DNA of 64,000 bases from Actinomycetota bacterium. GTDB lineage: Bacteria > Actinomycetota > Actinomycetes > S36-B12 > CAIYMF01. The stretch lies in assembly GCA_026393115.1 (NCBI GenBank), contig JAPLAU010000007.1, forward strand, positions 1 to 64,000, written 5' to 3'. Of the stretch, positions 33,976 through 47,177 are shown piece after piece; within the stretch, counting starts at the first letter, position 1; every line of letters begins with the position of its first letter. The notes under the pieces are model-generated. The model had not been told where the DNA came from. It was given only the letters and a program-made list of their open reading frames with translations, and ran no database searches. A program made the position numbers and the translations under genes.

Positions 33976-34991
33976 CAGATGACAGAATCAAGCCCATGAC
34001 CACGGGTGCGGGGGATGACCACGACCAGCCTGACGGCACGTCGACGTTTAGTGCGACGGGCCGCGATTTGCGTACGGTCGTGCTCGATGGCGAACGACGT
34101 TTGGCAGCTGCGGATGTTCCGAGTCCCAGGGTTGACGCGGAGATCCTTGCTGCGCACGTCATGGGTCTGCCCCGCGGCAGGCTTCTCTTGGGGCAACGGA
34201 TGACCACCGAGCAGTCGGTGAGATTCGAAAGTTTGCTCACACGCCGGATGTCGCGTATCCCGCTGCAGCACCTCACCGGGTGGGCGCCTTTCCGCGAACT
34301 TGAACTCTTGGTGGGGCCGGGTGTGCTGGTGCCTCGACCTGAAACCGAAGTGGTGGCCGACTCGGCCATTCAGTGGCTGCGGCGACGTCCGGTCGAAGGT
34401 CGTCGTACGGCAGTTGACCTGTGCTCCGGTTCGGGATGCATCGCGTTCAGTATTGCCACCGAATGTTGGAACGTCGATGTCATCGGTCTCGAACTTGATC
34501 CGAAGTCGCAGGAGTGGGCCTTCCGCAATCTTCCGCCGGTGATCAACGTGGCCGCATCACGCGATTCAACGGTGCTATTGCGAGACGGCGATGTTTTCGA
34601 CGCAGCACTCGAAGGCGGGCCGCTTTTCGATTTGGTCGGCACCGTTGATGTGGTGATTAGCAATCCGCCCTACATTCCGAACGCCGGAATCCCCCGCGAG
34701 CCGGAGGTTTCGGTGCACGACCCCAAACTGGCGCTGTTTGGCGGGGAGGACGGCTTTGATGTGGTGCGCGGTGTTGTCGATACCGCGATGAGACTCCTGC
34801 GCCCCGAGGGCTTGTTCGTGATTGAGCACGCCGACATTCAAGGCGATGGAGGCTCGGGCCCATCACTTCCCGCGCTTCTTCGCTCATGGGAAGACCCCAC
34901 CGGGCGTCCGGCATGGGTTTCCATTGCCGACCGCAACGACTACGCAGGACGCTCACGCTTCACCACCGCGTTGCGTCGCCCGCGAGGCTGA
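33972..34991 (+). CDS. prmC: Release factor glutamine methyltransferase (N5-Gln)
   Basis: 339 residues. SAM-dependent enzyme methylating the GGQ glutamine of release factors. A helical N-domain ([29 protein letters not shown]) is followed by [16 protein letters not shown]. The Rossmann fold has [16 protein letters not shown], and the catalytic SNPPYIP lies near 230. An N-terminal extension of about 35 polar residues is longer than usual. A later start would also be possible, but the ATGA overlap with prfA favours this one. Confidence 0.93.
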   Translation: MTDDRIKPMTTGAGDDHDQPDGTSTFSATGRDLRTVVLDGERRLAAADVPSPRVDAEILAAHVMGLPRGRLLLGQRMTTEQSVRFESLLTRRMSRIPLQHLTGWAPFRELELLVGPGVLVPRPETEVVADSAIQWLRRRPVEGRRTAVDLCSGSGCIAFSIATECWNVDVIGLELDPKSQEWAFRNLPPVINVAASRDSTVLLRDGDVFDAALEGGPLFDLVGTVDVVISNPPYIPNAGIPREPEVSVHDPKLALFGGEDGFDVVRGVVDTAMRLLRPEGLFVIEHADIQGDGGSGPSLPALLRSWEDPTGRPAWVSIADRNDYAGRSRFTTALRRPRG

Positions 34992-34992
34992 C

Positions 34993-35652
34993 ATGTCACG
35001 CCGCTATGCGTGCGATGTTCCCGACGATCGTGAGCTTGGGCTCTCGGCCGCACTCTCGGCCTGTCGTCGCGGAGAACTCGTCGTCTTTCCGACCGAAACG
35101 GTGTACGCAGTTGCCACCGATGCCTTCAGTGTCGAGGGAGTCAGCCGGCTTCGCGAGGCGCAACGGCGTGATCGGACAACGCCGATTCCGGTACTGATCG
35201 GTCGACCACAGACGGCCGATGGGATCGTGCTCAGCCTCGGCCCCCATGGGCGGGCACTCACCGAGGCATTCTGGCCCGGACCGCTCATGGTGATCGCTGC
35301 GGCACATCCCTCGCTGAGGTGGGACTTGGGCGATACCCACGGAACAGTGTCAGTGCGGATGCCCATTCACCCCCTCGCCCTAGAATTGCTGCGGCAAACC
35401 GGGCCACTGGCTGTGACCGCCGCATCGGTGGCAGGAGCACAGGCACCTCGGACGATCGATCAGGCTGAGGCTCTTCTTAGCGACAACGTCACGGTCTACC
35501 TTGACGCCGGACCATGTCCTGAAGGTCCGCCCTCGACCGTGGTCGACATCACCGGTGGGTTGCCCCGGGTGCTGCGGGTCGGAGCGTTCAGTCTGGAACT
35601 GCTGCGGGAAGTCGTGCCCGAACTCCTTGGCCCCGACGACCCGGCAGCCTGA
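34993..35652 (+). CDS. tsaC: Sua5/YrdC/TsaC family protein (threonylcarbamoyl-AMP synthase-like)
   Basis: 219 residues from the ATG at 34993, one base after the prmC stop; a longer frame extends upstream inside prmC. Family features are GELVVFPTETVYAVATDAFS at the N-terminus, PIPVLIG, and TEAFWPGPLMVIAA. Later come GTVSVRMPIHPLALELLRQ and PSTVVDITGG. The enzyme makes threonylcarbamoyl-AMP for the t6A37 modification of tRNAs that read ANN codons. Two spots differ from what I recall of actinobacterial relatives. The Lys of the K-x-R motif appears as Gln (REAQRRDRTTP), and the S-x-N motif reads TAASVAG. Activity could be altered. Confidence 0.82.
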   Translation: MSRRYACDVPDDRELGLSAALSACRRGELVVFPTETVYAVATDAFSVEGVSRLREAQRRDRTTPIPVLIGRPQTADGIVLSLGPHGRALTEAFWPGPLMVIAAAHPSLRWDLGDTHGTVSVRMPIHPLALELLRQTGPLAVTAASVAGAQAPRTIDQAEALLSDNVTVYLDAGPCPEGPPSTVVDITGGLPRVLRVGAFSLELLREVVPELLGPDDPAA

Positions 35653-35702
35653 ACTCTGCCCGAGACCCGCGTGCCCGCAGAGGGCGCACGCGACTCCACC
35701 CC

Positions 35703-35730
35703 TAGGGTGGAGACGATGTCCACGACGTGA
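35703..35730 (+). promoter_or_regulatory. -10 box and 4-codon leaderless mini-ORF before glyA
   Basis: TAGGGT at 35703-35708 lies 7 nt before an ATG at 35716 that opens the mini-frame ATGTCCACGACGTGA (Met-Ser-Thr-Thr-stop). glyA itself begins 13 nt after this stop, with its own GGAG. The spacing is the same as for leaderless starts elsewhere in the window, so the glyA mRNA may begin with this mini-ORF. Confidence 0.35.
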
Positions 35731-35743
35731 ACGGAGCCGAGCA

Positions 35744-37027
35744 GTGAGTTCTTCTGACCCGACCTTCTGGGGACCCGACTTCCGAGCCCTAGAACAGGAG
35801 GATCCCGAGATCGCGGCTGTCGTACTGGGCGAACTCGATCGCCTTCGTCGCGGACTTCAGCTCATCGCGAGCGAGAACTTCACCTCGCCAGCCGTACTTG
35901 CCGCACTCGGTTCGACGCTGTCGAACAAGTACGCCGAGGGCTACCCCGGGCGCCGCTACTACGGCGGATGTGAGGAAGTCGACAAGGCAGAGGTCATCGG
36001 CGTCGAGCGGGCGAAGGCATTATTCGGTGCCGATCACGCCAACCTGCAGCCTCACTCGGGTGCGAGCGCCAACCTCGCCGTGTACGGCGCGTTCCTCGAA
36101 CCGGGCGATACCTACCTCGCGATGGCGCTTCCGCACGGAGGGCACCTCACCCACGGTGCCAAGGTGTCGTTCACCGGTAAGTGGTTCAACCCGGTGCACT
36201 ACGGAGTTTCGCAAGAAACCGAGGACATCGATTACGACCAGGTGCGCGACCTTGCTCGCGAGCACCGACCCAAGATGATTGTTTGCGGTGGCTCGGCAAT
36301 TCCGCGGCTGATCGACTTTGCCGCGTTCCGCGAGATCGCTGATGAGGTCGGGGCGATCCTCTGGGTTGACGCTGCCCACTTCATCGGCCTGGTCGCAGGT
36401 AAGGCAATTCCGAGCCCGGTTCCCTATGCCGACGTCGTGAGTTTCACCACGCACAAGGTGTTGCGCGGGCCGCGTGGCGGAATGCTCGTGTGCAAGCAGC
36501 AGCATGCTGCTGCCATCGACAAGGCAGTGTTCCCAATGATGCAGGGTGGGCCGCTCATGCACGCCGTGGCAGCTAAGGCCGTGGCGCTACGCGAAGCGGC
36601 AACGCCGGCGTATCAGGCGTACGTGCGTCAGGTCATCGATAACTCGCAGGCACTCACGGCGGCACTTGCTGCCGAAGGCATGCGCCCCATCTCAGGCGGA
36701 ACCGATACTCACCTCGCTCTGCTCGATCTGCAAGGCATCGGGGTTACGGGTGTCGACGCTGAAGCCCGCAGTGGTGCTGCGGGCATCGTGCTCAACAAGA
36801 ACGCGATTCCTTACGACCCGCAGCCGGCATCTGTCACCTCGGGTATCCGAGTGGGTACGCCCGCAGTAACCACACAGGGCATGGGCGTTGCAGAAATGGT
36901 GCGCATCGCCTCGCTCATCTCGCGGGCAGTGCGTGATGACACGGGTTCCGATGCCCCTGCCATCGCTGCCGAAGTGAGCGACCTCGTTACTACCTTCCCC
37001 GCGTATCCGCGACCGGCCGACGCGTAG
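35744..37027 (+). CDS. glyA: Serine hydroxymethyltransferase
   Basis: 427 residues from the GTG at 35744 with GGAG upstream; the open frame extends 81 codons further but overlaps tsaC. A PLP enzyme interconverting serine and glycine with tetrahydrofolate, the main source of one-carbon units. It shows LQLIASENFTSPAVLAALGS, NKYAEGYPGRRYYGGCE, and the PLP lysine K238 in SFTTHKVLRGPRGGML. Length and termini are standard. It lies between tsaC and wecA, as I recall for Streptomyces. Confidence 0.96.
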   Translation: MSSSDPTFWGPDFRALEQEDPEIAAVVLGELDRLRRGLQLIASENFTSPAVLAALGSTLSNKYAEGYPGRRYYGGCEEVDKAEVIGVERAKALFGADHANLQPHSGASANLAVYGAFLEPGDTYLAMALPHGGHLTHGAKVSFTGKWFNPVHYGVSQETEDIDYDQVRDLAREHRPKMIVCGGSAIPRLIDFAAFREIADEVGAILWVDAAHFIGLVAGKAIPSPVPYADVVSFTTHKVLRGPRGGMLVCKQQHAAAIDKAVFPMMQGGPLMHAVAAKAVALREAATPAYQAYVRQVIDNSQALTAALAAEGMRPISGGTDTHLALLDLQGIGVTGVDAEARSGAAGIVLNKNAIPYDPQPASVTSGIRVGTPAVTTQGMGVAEMVRIASLISRAVRDDTGSDAPAIAAEVSDLVTTFPAYPRPADA

Positions 37028-37038
37028 GGGCTTGGCCT

Positions 37039-38145
37039 ATGCGCGAGTACCTACTGTGTCTTGTGGCGGCGGCAGCCGTCACGTACTTGGCGACGCCGTG
37101 GGTACGTAAGCTCGCACTGCACTGGAACGTCATGGCGCAGGTGCGCGATCGCGATGTGCATGACACGCCCACCCCCAGACTGGGCGGATTAGCGATGTTC
37201 GCGGGGCTGATTGCCGGATTGATTCTGGCGAGTCAGTTGCCCCGCATGCGCTCGGTGTTTGAGTCGTCGAGTCAACCGGTCGCACTGATGTCGGGCTGCC
37301 TGCTGATCGTGCTGTTGGGGTTGGTCGACGACAAGTGGGGCCTCGACGCGCCCACGAAGTTTGCCGGTCAGGCGTTGGCCGCGGGGGTCATGGCTCTTCA
37401 AGGAATCCAGATCATCTGGCTTCCTATCGGCGGCACCATGGTGCTCGACCCAGTCACGTCGGTGCTGCTCACCGTGCTGGTCGTGGTCGTCACAGTCAAC
37501 GCGGTCAATTTCGTTGACGGGCTCGATGGGCTAGCCGCAGGAATCGTTGGAATCGCGGCAGTCGCATTCTTTGCGTACTCATACCTACTGTCGGTCGAGT
37601 ACGGATTCGAGCGTGCGACCCTATCGACGCTGGTGTCGGCGTGTCTGGCCGGAATGTGCTTGGGATTCCTCCCGCACAACATGTTCCCCGCGCGCATCTT
37701 CATGGGTGACACCGGATCGATGCTCATCGGATTGCTGCTGGCGACGTCGACGATCACGCTCACCGGTCAGGTCGATCCCAATGCGCTGGGCGACAACGGG
37801 GGAGCGTTCGTTCCTACGGTCCTTCCGTTGCTGTTGCCGCTTGCTGTTATTGCCGTGCCGCTGGCTGACGTCGTGCTTGCCGTGGTGCGCCGCACTCGCG
37901 CCGGACGCTCGCCCTTCGCACCTGACAAGCAGCACATCCATCACCGACTGCTTGAGATGGGGCACACACAACGACGTGCGGTACTGCTGATGTATCTGTG
38001 GGCCGCGCTGCTGGCGTTCGCTGCGGTGTCGCTGGTGTTCGTGCCGCCTGCCATCAGTGTTGCGGTCGTGGTGGTCGGAACTGCTGCTTTGGTTCTGGCC
38101 GTGACGTGGCCGCGTTTCCGTACCGATGCAACTCTCGGCAATTGA
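37039..38145 (+). CDS. wecA: Undecaprenyl-phosphate N-acetylglucosaminyl 1-phosphate transferase (WecA/MraY family)
   Basis: 368 residues with about eleven membrane spans. Superfamily motifs are HDTPTPRLGGLAMF, GLVDDKWGLDAPTKF (the DDxxD magnesium site), NFVDGLDGLAAGI, MGDTGSM, and the cytoplasmic HIHHRLLEMGHTQRRAV. It transfers GlcNAc-1-phosphate to undecaprenyl (in mycobacteria decaprenyl) phosphate, starting arabinogalactan or teichoic-acid linker synthesis. It is at the position of mycobacterial rfe, directly upstream of the ATP synthase operon. A GTG/ATG choice is not an issue here; the start is 11 bp after glyA. Confidence 0.94.
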   Translation: MREYLLCLVAAAAVTYLATPWVRKLALHWNVMAQVRDRDVHDTPTPRLGGLAMFAGLIAGLILASQLPRMRSVFESSSQPVALMSGCLLIVLLGLVDDKWGLDAPTKFAGQALAAGVMALQGIQIIWLPIGGTMVLDPVTSVLLTVLVVVVTVNAVNFVDGLDGLAAGIVGIAAVAFFAYSYLLSVEYGFERATLSTLVSACLAGMCLGFLPHNMFPARIFMGDTGSMLIGLLLATSTITLTGQVDPNALGDNGGAFVPTVLPLLLPLAVIAVPLADVVLAVVRRTRAGRSPFAPDKQHIHHRLLEMGHTQRRAVLLMYLWAALLAFAAVSLVFVPPAISVAVVVVGTAALVLAVTWPRFRTDATLGN

Positions 38146-38168
38146 TGGGGTGCGTGCAGTGATACGGT
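38142..38168 (+). promoter_or_regulatory. Possible promoter of the ATP synthase operon
   Basis: TTGATG at 38142-38147 and TACGGT at 38163-38168 are separated by 15 bp, with the -10 inside GATACGGTCG. The first gene starts about 28 nt later with a ribosome site GGAAGG. The spacing is shorter than ideal. Confidence 0.35.
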
Positions 38169-38196
38169 CGGGCGTTCCTATGGAAGGTCTTCTGTG

Positions 38197-38685
38197 ATGT
38201 CCAGTTCATCTGCCACGAATTCGCTGCGACTGCCGTTGCTGGCGTCGGGCATTGTCGGCGCGATCTTCATCATTCTGGGTGGCATTCTCGGCAGCCAAGG
38301 GCACCTGGCCGATGAGAGCGGGGCGATTCAAGGTCTGATCGCGGGAGTCCTGGGTGCACTTGTTGCCATTGGCTTCCTCGGAATTGGGCAATACGTGTTA
38401 GGACGCGTGCTGTCAGGTAATCCGCAGATCGCCATGATGGCAGCGCTTTTGGTCTATGTGCTGCAGGTTCTCGTGCTGCTGATTCTGCTGCTGGCGTTGA
38501 AGCATGCAACCTGGCTCGACGGTCAATGGTTCGGCTTTACCGTTTTCGCCTGCCTGATCGCATGGACCCTGGCCATGGTGGCCGACTACATGCGAAACCG
38601 TAGCTTCACCGTGGTTCCTGGATCAGGGCCCGGGCACCCTGACGGTCCGGTGATCGAGCCCGATCAGGGCGACGACTCAGACTGA
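38197..38685 (+). CDS. ATP synthase subunit I-like membrane protein
   Basis: 162 residues (an in-frame GTG is 3 bp upstream). Four hydrophobic spans at about 12-30, 45-65, 78-100 and 108-125 are followed by a hydrophilic Pro/Asp-rich tail. It occupies the place of the AtpI-like protein (Rv1303 in M. tuberculosis) between the WecA homologue and atpB, and has the same four-span plan. AtpI-type proteins help assemble the c-ring. Sequence similarity in this family is weak, so the call relies on topology and position. Confidence 0.7.
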   Translation: MSSSSATNSLRLPLLASGIVGAIFIILGGILGSQGHLADESGAIQGLIAGVLGALVAIGFLGIGQYVLGRVLSGNPQIAMMAALLVYVLQVLVLLILLLALKHATWLDGQWFGFTVFACLIAWTLAMVADYMRNRSFTVVPGSGPGHPDGPVIEPDQGDDSD

Positions 38686-38756
38686 ATGGGACCCTCGTCA
38701 CACTGACGATCCCGGATTACTTCCTTACGCAACCTTGATGGTAGGTTCGCCGTGCG

Positions 38757-39041
38757 ATGACGAAGGCTCAGGGTGTCGGCAGCACGGGATCGTCCGTGGC
38801 GGATACCGTCACGAGCGCCGAAGGCAACATGGCAATTACGGCAAGCAGTTACATGATTGCCGGAATTCTGGTCTACGGCGGTCTTGGTTGGCTCCTGTCC
38901 CTCTGGTTGGGAAACCAATCTCTGCTCATCGCGGGAGGGGTGCTCATCGGAGTGGCCTTCTCGACATACTTAGTTATCATTCGGCTCCGGCAGATGCCAG
39001 AGCCCGGACAGCGTGAGATCGACGCGCTCGGAGGACGTTGA
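38757..39041 (+). CDS. AtpZ/AtpI-type small membrane protein
   Basis: 94 residues with two hydrophobic spans (AITASSYMIAGILVYGGLGWLL and LLIAGGVLIGVAFSTYLVII). This matches the two-helix AtpZ family found just ahead of atpB, some of which carry ions or assist Fo assembly. YGGLGWLL followed by a glycine-rich second helix is typical. The stop lies one base before the atpB GTG. No conventional ribosome site is evident. Confidence 0.7.
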   Translation: MTKAQGVGSTGSSVADTVTSAEGNMAITASSYMIAGILVYGGLGWLLSLWLGNQSLLIAGGVLIGVAFSTYLVIIRLRQMPEPGQREIDALGGR

Positions 39042-39042
39042 C

Positions 39043-40189
<1,147 letters not shown>

Positions 40190-40210
40190 ACGAAAGAAAG
40201 TAGCCACATC

Positions 40211-40765
40211 ATGAGCTGGGTCATCGCGGCCAGTGAGGGCGAAGGCGCCAACGTCCTCGCGCTTCCGCTGTACGAGATCATCATCGCGCTTCTGTGTTTC
40301 TTCATCGTGTTCGGTGCGCTGGCGAAGTTCGCGCTGCCCAACATCAAGAAGACTCTGGATGAGCGCGCCGACGCGATCGAGGGCGGCATCAAGCGCGCAG
40401 AAGAGGCTCAGGCCGAGGCTGCCCGTTTGGCCGACGACTACCGCCAGCAGTTGGCGCAGGCCCGCGAGGAAGCTGCGGTCATCCGCGCGCAGGCCCAAGC
40501 CGACCGCACAGCAATCATCGAAGAGGCGCGTACCGAGGCTGCTGCAGCCGCGGCTACGGTCACCGCTCGGGCTGAGGCGCAACTTACCGCCGACCGCGCG
40601 CAGACCATTGCTTCACTGCGTCACGAAGTTGGAACGCTGGCTGTCACCTTGGCGGGCAAGGTCGTGGGCGAGTCGCTCACCGACGATGCCCGCGCGCAGG
40701 CGACCGTCGAGCGCTTCATCTCCGACCTCGAGACTCAGGCAAGCAGTGCGGAGGCTGGTCGCTGA
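40211..40765 (+). CDS. atpF: F1Fo ATP synthase subunit b
   Basis: 184 residues. One N-terminal membrane helix (PLYEIIIALLCFFIVFGALA) is followed by a long charged coiled coil rich in Ala, Glu and Arg that forms the peripheral stalk. Its stop overlaps the atpH start (TGATG), giving translational coupling. Confidence 0.96.
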   Translation: MSWVIAASEGEGANVLALPLYEIIIALLCFFIVFGALAKFALPNIKKTLDERADAIEGGIKRAEEAQAEAARLADDYRQQLAQAREEAAVIRAQAQADRTAIIEEARTEAAAAAATVTARAEAQLTADRAQTIASLRHEVGTLAVTLAGKVVGESLTDDARAQATVERFISDLETQASSAEAGR

Positions 40766-41574
40766 TGCTCGGTTCCAGCCGCGAAAGCTTGGCCTCAGTA
40801 CGGGAGTCGCTTGACGCCCGTCGTCGGGAGCCAGGTTTTGATGCAGTCTCTGCCGACCTGTTTGCGGTCGCCGACCTGCTTGGTCGAGAGAAGACCCTTC
40901 GGGTTGCTCTCGCCGACGCGGGCCAGCCGGCCGATGGTCGCGCGGCACTGGCTGCCTCGGTGCTGGGTTCGCGCATTTCCCCGCTCGCGCTCGATGTAGT
41001 GAGCGACACCGTGCGTCGTCGTTGGTCAAACTCTTCGGACTTGGTGTCTGCCATCGAAATCCAGGCAACGCAGGCCGCCTTCACGGTGGCTGAGGCCGAC
41101 GGCACGCTAGGCAACGTCGAAGAAGAACTCTTCCGCTTCGGCCGCGCGATCGATTCATCGGCCGAATTGCAGATGGCGCTCACAGCGCCATCTACTCCGG
41201 CCGCGACTAAAGCTGGCGTGGTTCGTTCGCTCTTGGAAGGTCGCGTCACCCCCGCGACCCTCCAGGTGCTCGAGTACACAGCTAGCCACTTGCGTGGACG
41301 CCGCGCAGACACCGCGGTCGACGAGCTCAGTGAGCTCGCTGCCGCACAGCGCCAGAGGGTGGTGGCCGAAGTTCGCGTGGCCACTGCGCTTAACGACGAA
41401 CAGCAACGAAGGCTCACTGAGGCGCTCTCGCGGCTCAAGGGCCGACAGGTTCAGCTCAACGTGGCCATCGATCCCACGGTCATCGGCGGTATCGCCGTGC
41501 GCGTGGGTGACGAGGTCATTGACGGAACGGTGGCCGCTCGCCTCGAGCAGGCTCGCCGCGCCATCGCCGGCTGA
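40765..41574 (+). CDS. atpH: F1Fo ATP synthase subunit delta
   Basis: 269 residues, near the upper size for the family and typical of actinobacteria. The conserved C-terminal part holds QRVVAEVRVATALNDEQQRR and DPTVIGGIAVRVGDEVIDGT. It links the b stalk to the top of F1. A 95-bp gap follows before atpA with its own ribosome site (AGAGAGAG). Confidence 0.95.
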   Translation: MLGSSRESLASVRESLDARRREPGFDAVSADLFAVADLLGREKTLRVALADAGQPADGRAALAASVLGSRISPLALDVVSDTVRRRWSNSSDLVSAIEIQATQAAFTVAEADGTLGNVEEELFRFGRAIDSSAELQMALTAPSTPAATKAGVVRSLLEGRVTPATLQVLEYTASHLRGRRADTAVDELSELAAAQRQRVVAEVRVATALNDEQQRRLTEALSRLKGRQVQLNVAIDPTVIGGIAVRVGDEVIDGTVAARLEQARRAIAG

Positions 41575-41669
41575 GTGACGAAAAAGACGCACTACCCGCA
41601 CTACGACCTTGACCGAGCAACACTGACCACCGTGCCCCCGGGCATGAACTAGAGAGAGAGCAGGACACC

Positions 41670-43301
<1,632 letters not shown>

Positions 43302-43312
43302 GCTGCTGACAC

Positions 43313-45680
<2,368 letters not shown>

Positions 45681-45688
45681 GCGCAGTC

Positions 45689-46081
45689 ATGGGTGAACTC
45701 CTAGTCGACCTCGTCGCAGTCGACCGCCAAGTGTGGTCGGGGCAGGCGAAGATTGTCGTCGCCAAAACGGTTGATGGCGAGATGGGCATCCTGCCGCAGC
45801 ACGAGCCGGTGCTCGCGGTGTTGGCTGACGGCACGGTGCGACTCGAGACTCTCGATGGCAAGCGGATGGTGTTCGCCGTGCACGGTGGGTTCTTCTCCGT
45901 CGACCGTGATCGCGTGACGATTTTGGCCGAGTCCGCCGAGGCGAGCGACGAGATCGACGTGGTGCGGGCCGAGAGTGCGCTCGAGCGGGCCAGGGCTGCC
46001 GGACTCGACTCACCGGAAGAGGTTGCGGCGTACCACCGGGCGGAGACTCGCCTGCGCGTTGCCTCCACCCACACCCGCTAG
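45689..46081 (+). CDS. atpC: F1Fo ATP synthase subunit epsilon
   Basis: 130 residues from the ATG at 45689. Beta-sandwich domain with GEMGILPQHEPVLAVL and a two-helix C-terminal part (VVRAESALERARAAGL). It regulates and couples rotation. It is the last gene of the operon. A long palindrome lies 20 bp after its stop. Confidence 0.96.
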   Translation: MGELLVDLVAVDRQVWSGQAKIVVAKTVDGEMGILPQHEPVLAVLADGTVRLETLDGKRMVFAVHGGFFSVDRDRVTILAESAEASDEIDVVRAESALERARAAGLDSPEEVAAYHRAETRLRVASTHTR

Positions 46082-46100
46082 AACTTTTCCCAATCTTCCG

Positions 46101-46161
46101 GCGAGTTCATCAGGTACGCGGGTTATCCGGCCCTTTTAGGCCGCCTACCTGATGAACTCGC
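46101..46161. repeat. Long perfect palindrome after the ATP synthase operon (bidirectional terminator candidate)
   Basis: GCGAGTTCATCAGGTA (46101-46116) is exactly complementary to TACCTGATGAACTCGC (46146-46161). A second stem CGGCC/GGCCG (46128-46132/46139-46143) sits in the loop around CTTTTA. There is no downstream T-run, so it is not a classical terminator for atpC. It may block read-through, protect the operon's 3' end or be a protein-binding or recombination site. Confidence 0.75.
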
Positions 46162-46224
46162 GGAACAGAACCGGCTCGCTAGCGGTCGCCTCGGCGAAAC
46201 AATCCAACCCTGTCACCCCGTACA

Positions 46225-46271
46225 GCATCGGGGGCACCCAAGCGCGCTCCTAGCGCGCTCAGGCTCCCCAG
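46225..46271 (+). repeat. Dispersed hairpin repeat, copy A
   Basis: ATCGGGGGCACCCAAGC is followed by GCGCTCCTAGCGCGCTC. The self-complementary AGCGCGCT occurs twice around CCT and folds into an 8-bp hairpin. With copy B in opposite orientation it bounds a unit of about 230 bp. The gap 46082-46521 holds this unit, the palindrome above and no convincing gene; between the copies AATCGGGAG occurs twice in tandem. Confidence 0.85.
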
Positions 46272-46410
46272 GGTTGGCGTCGTGGGCTCATAGAATCGGG
46301 AGAATCGGGAGAATCTGCCTCCATGGTGGTCTCCGGACCTCGGAAACAGCAAACGTGGCAGATTTCAGCGCATGAGTGACTGCAACCCCACGCTCCGCAT
46401 TGCGCGGTGG

Positions 46411-46453
46411 GGCGGGTAGACGCGCTAGGTGCGCGCTTGGGTGCCCCCGATGC
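46411..46453 (-). repeat. Dispersed hairpin repeat, copy B (inverted)
   Basis: Reverse complement of the core: CGCGCTAGGTGCGCGC followed by GCTTGGGTGCCCCCGAT. It faces copy A, so the pair looks like terminal inverted repeats between the convergent atpC and adenosyltransferase genes. Confidence 0.85.
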
Positions 46454-46521
46454 GATGACATGCGATGGGTCTGAGGAACCGGAACACATACCCCCACGAC
46501 CCTCGCCGCCCGGCGGGGGAT

Positions 46522-47094
46522 CTACCGCTCGCCTCCGGGAACCCACAGCACGTCGCCCGTCGGCAGATTCGCTACCCGCGACAAAATGAATAGTAGGTCG
46601 CTGAGGCGATTGAGGTACTGAGCGGTCAAGTCGTTCGTGGTCTCGGGGTGCGCCTCGATCGCTGCCCACGTGCTGCGCTCGGCGCGGCGCACGACGGTGC
46701 GTGAGACGTGCAGTAGCGCCGCTGCGGCCGATCCGCCAGGCAGAATGAACGAGCGCAAAGGCTCGAGGGTGTCGTTGTACTCGTCGCACGCCTTCTCAAG
46801 CCGCTCAACGTACTCAGGAAGTACGCGCAACGGTGGGTACTCGGGGTTCTCAACGATCGGAGTACACAGATCAGCACCCACATCGAACAGGTCATTCTGG
46901 ATGCGCGTGATGAGCGTTGCCATGGCTTCCGGGAGCGATCCGAGGGCAACAGCGACGCCCAATGAGGAATTCGCTTCATCGACGTCTGCGTATGCCTTCA
47001 GGCGCAGATCGTTCTTACCGACGCGCGACATGTCACCCAATGCCGTGGTGCCGTCGTCTCCGGTTCGGGTGTAGATACGTGTCAGATTCACCAT
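46522..47094 (-). CDS. ATP:cob(I)alamin adenosyltransferase (PduO type)
   Basis: 190 residues. IYTRTGDDGTTALGDMSRVG near the N-terminus is the ATP-binding signature of PduO/MMAB adenosyltransferases. DVDEANSSLGVAVAL and SFILPGGSAAAALLHVSRTV follow, then RRAERSTWAA, and YLNRLSDLLFILSRVAN closes the fold. It transfers the adenosyl group of ATP to cobalamin, making coenzyme B12. It is just upstream of (divergent to) murA and 2.6 kb from a B12-dependent acyl-CoA mutase that needs this cofactor. The ATG at 47094 is 6 nt after TAGGGT, so the mRNA is probably leaderless. Confidence 0.93.
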   Translation of the reverse strand: MVNLTRIYTRTGDDGTTALGDMSRVGKNDLRLKAYADVDEANSSLGVAVALGSLPEAMATLITRIQNDLFDVGADLCTPIVENPEYPPLRVLPEYVERLEKACDEYNDTLEPLRSFILPGGSAAAALLHVSRTVVRRAERSTWAAIEAHPETTNDLTAQYLNRLSDLLFILSRVANLPTGDVLWVPGGER

Positions 47095-47106
47095 TCCCTC
47101 ACCCTA
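47095..47106 (-). promoter_or_regulatory. -10 box of a probable leaderless promoter for the adenosyltransferase gene
   Basis: On the minus strand TAGGGT (plus 47101-47106) is followed by 6 nt and the ATG at 47094. Confidence 0.5.
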
Positions 47107-47165
47107 GAGCGAGTCAGCGGAAAGCGCAGGGTGGGCTTAGGTAACACGCCTCACGCTCGACCGCC

Positions 47166-47177
47166 TACGATGGGCGG
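47166..47177 (+). promoter_or_regulatory. -10 box of a probable leaderless promoter for murA
   Basis: TACGAT at 47166-47171 is exactly 6 nt from the ATG at 47178, with no ribosome site. It is divergent to the adenosyltransferase promoter 60 bp away. Confidence 0.5.

Noticed and set aside
46225-46453. Insertion sequence
   Set aside because: The inverted arms enclose only about 140 bp and no transposase frame, and the second pair has a different spacing.
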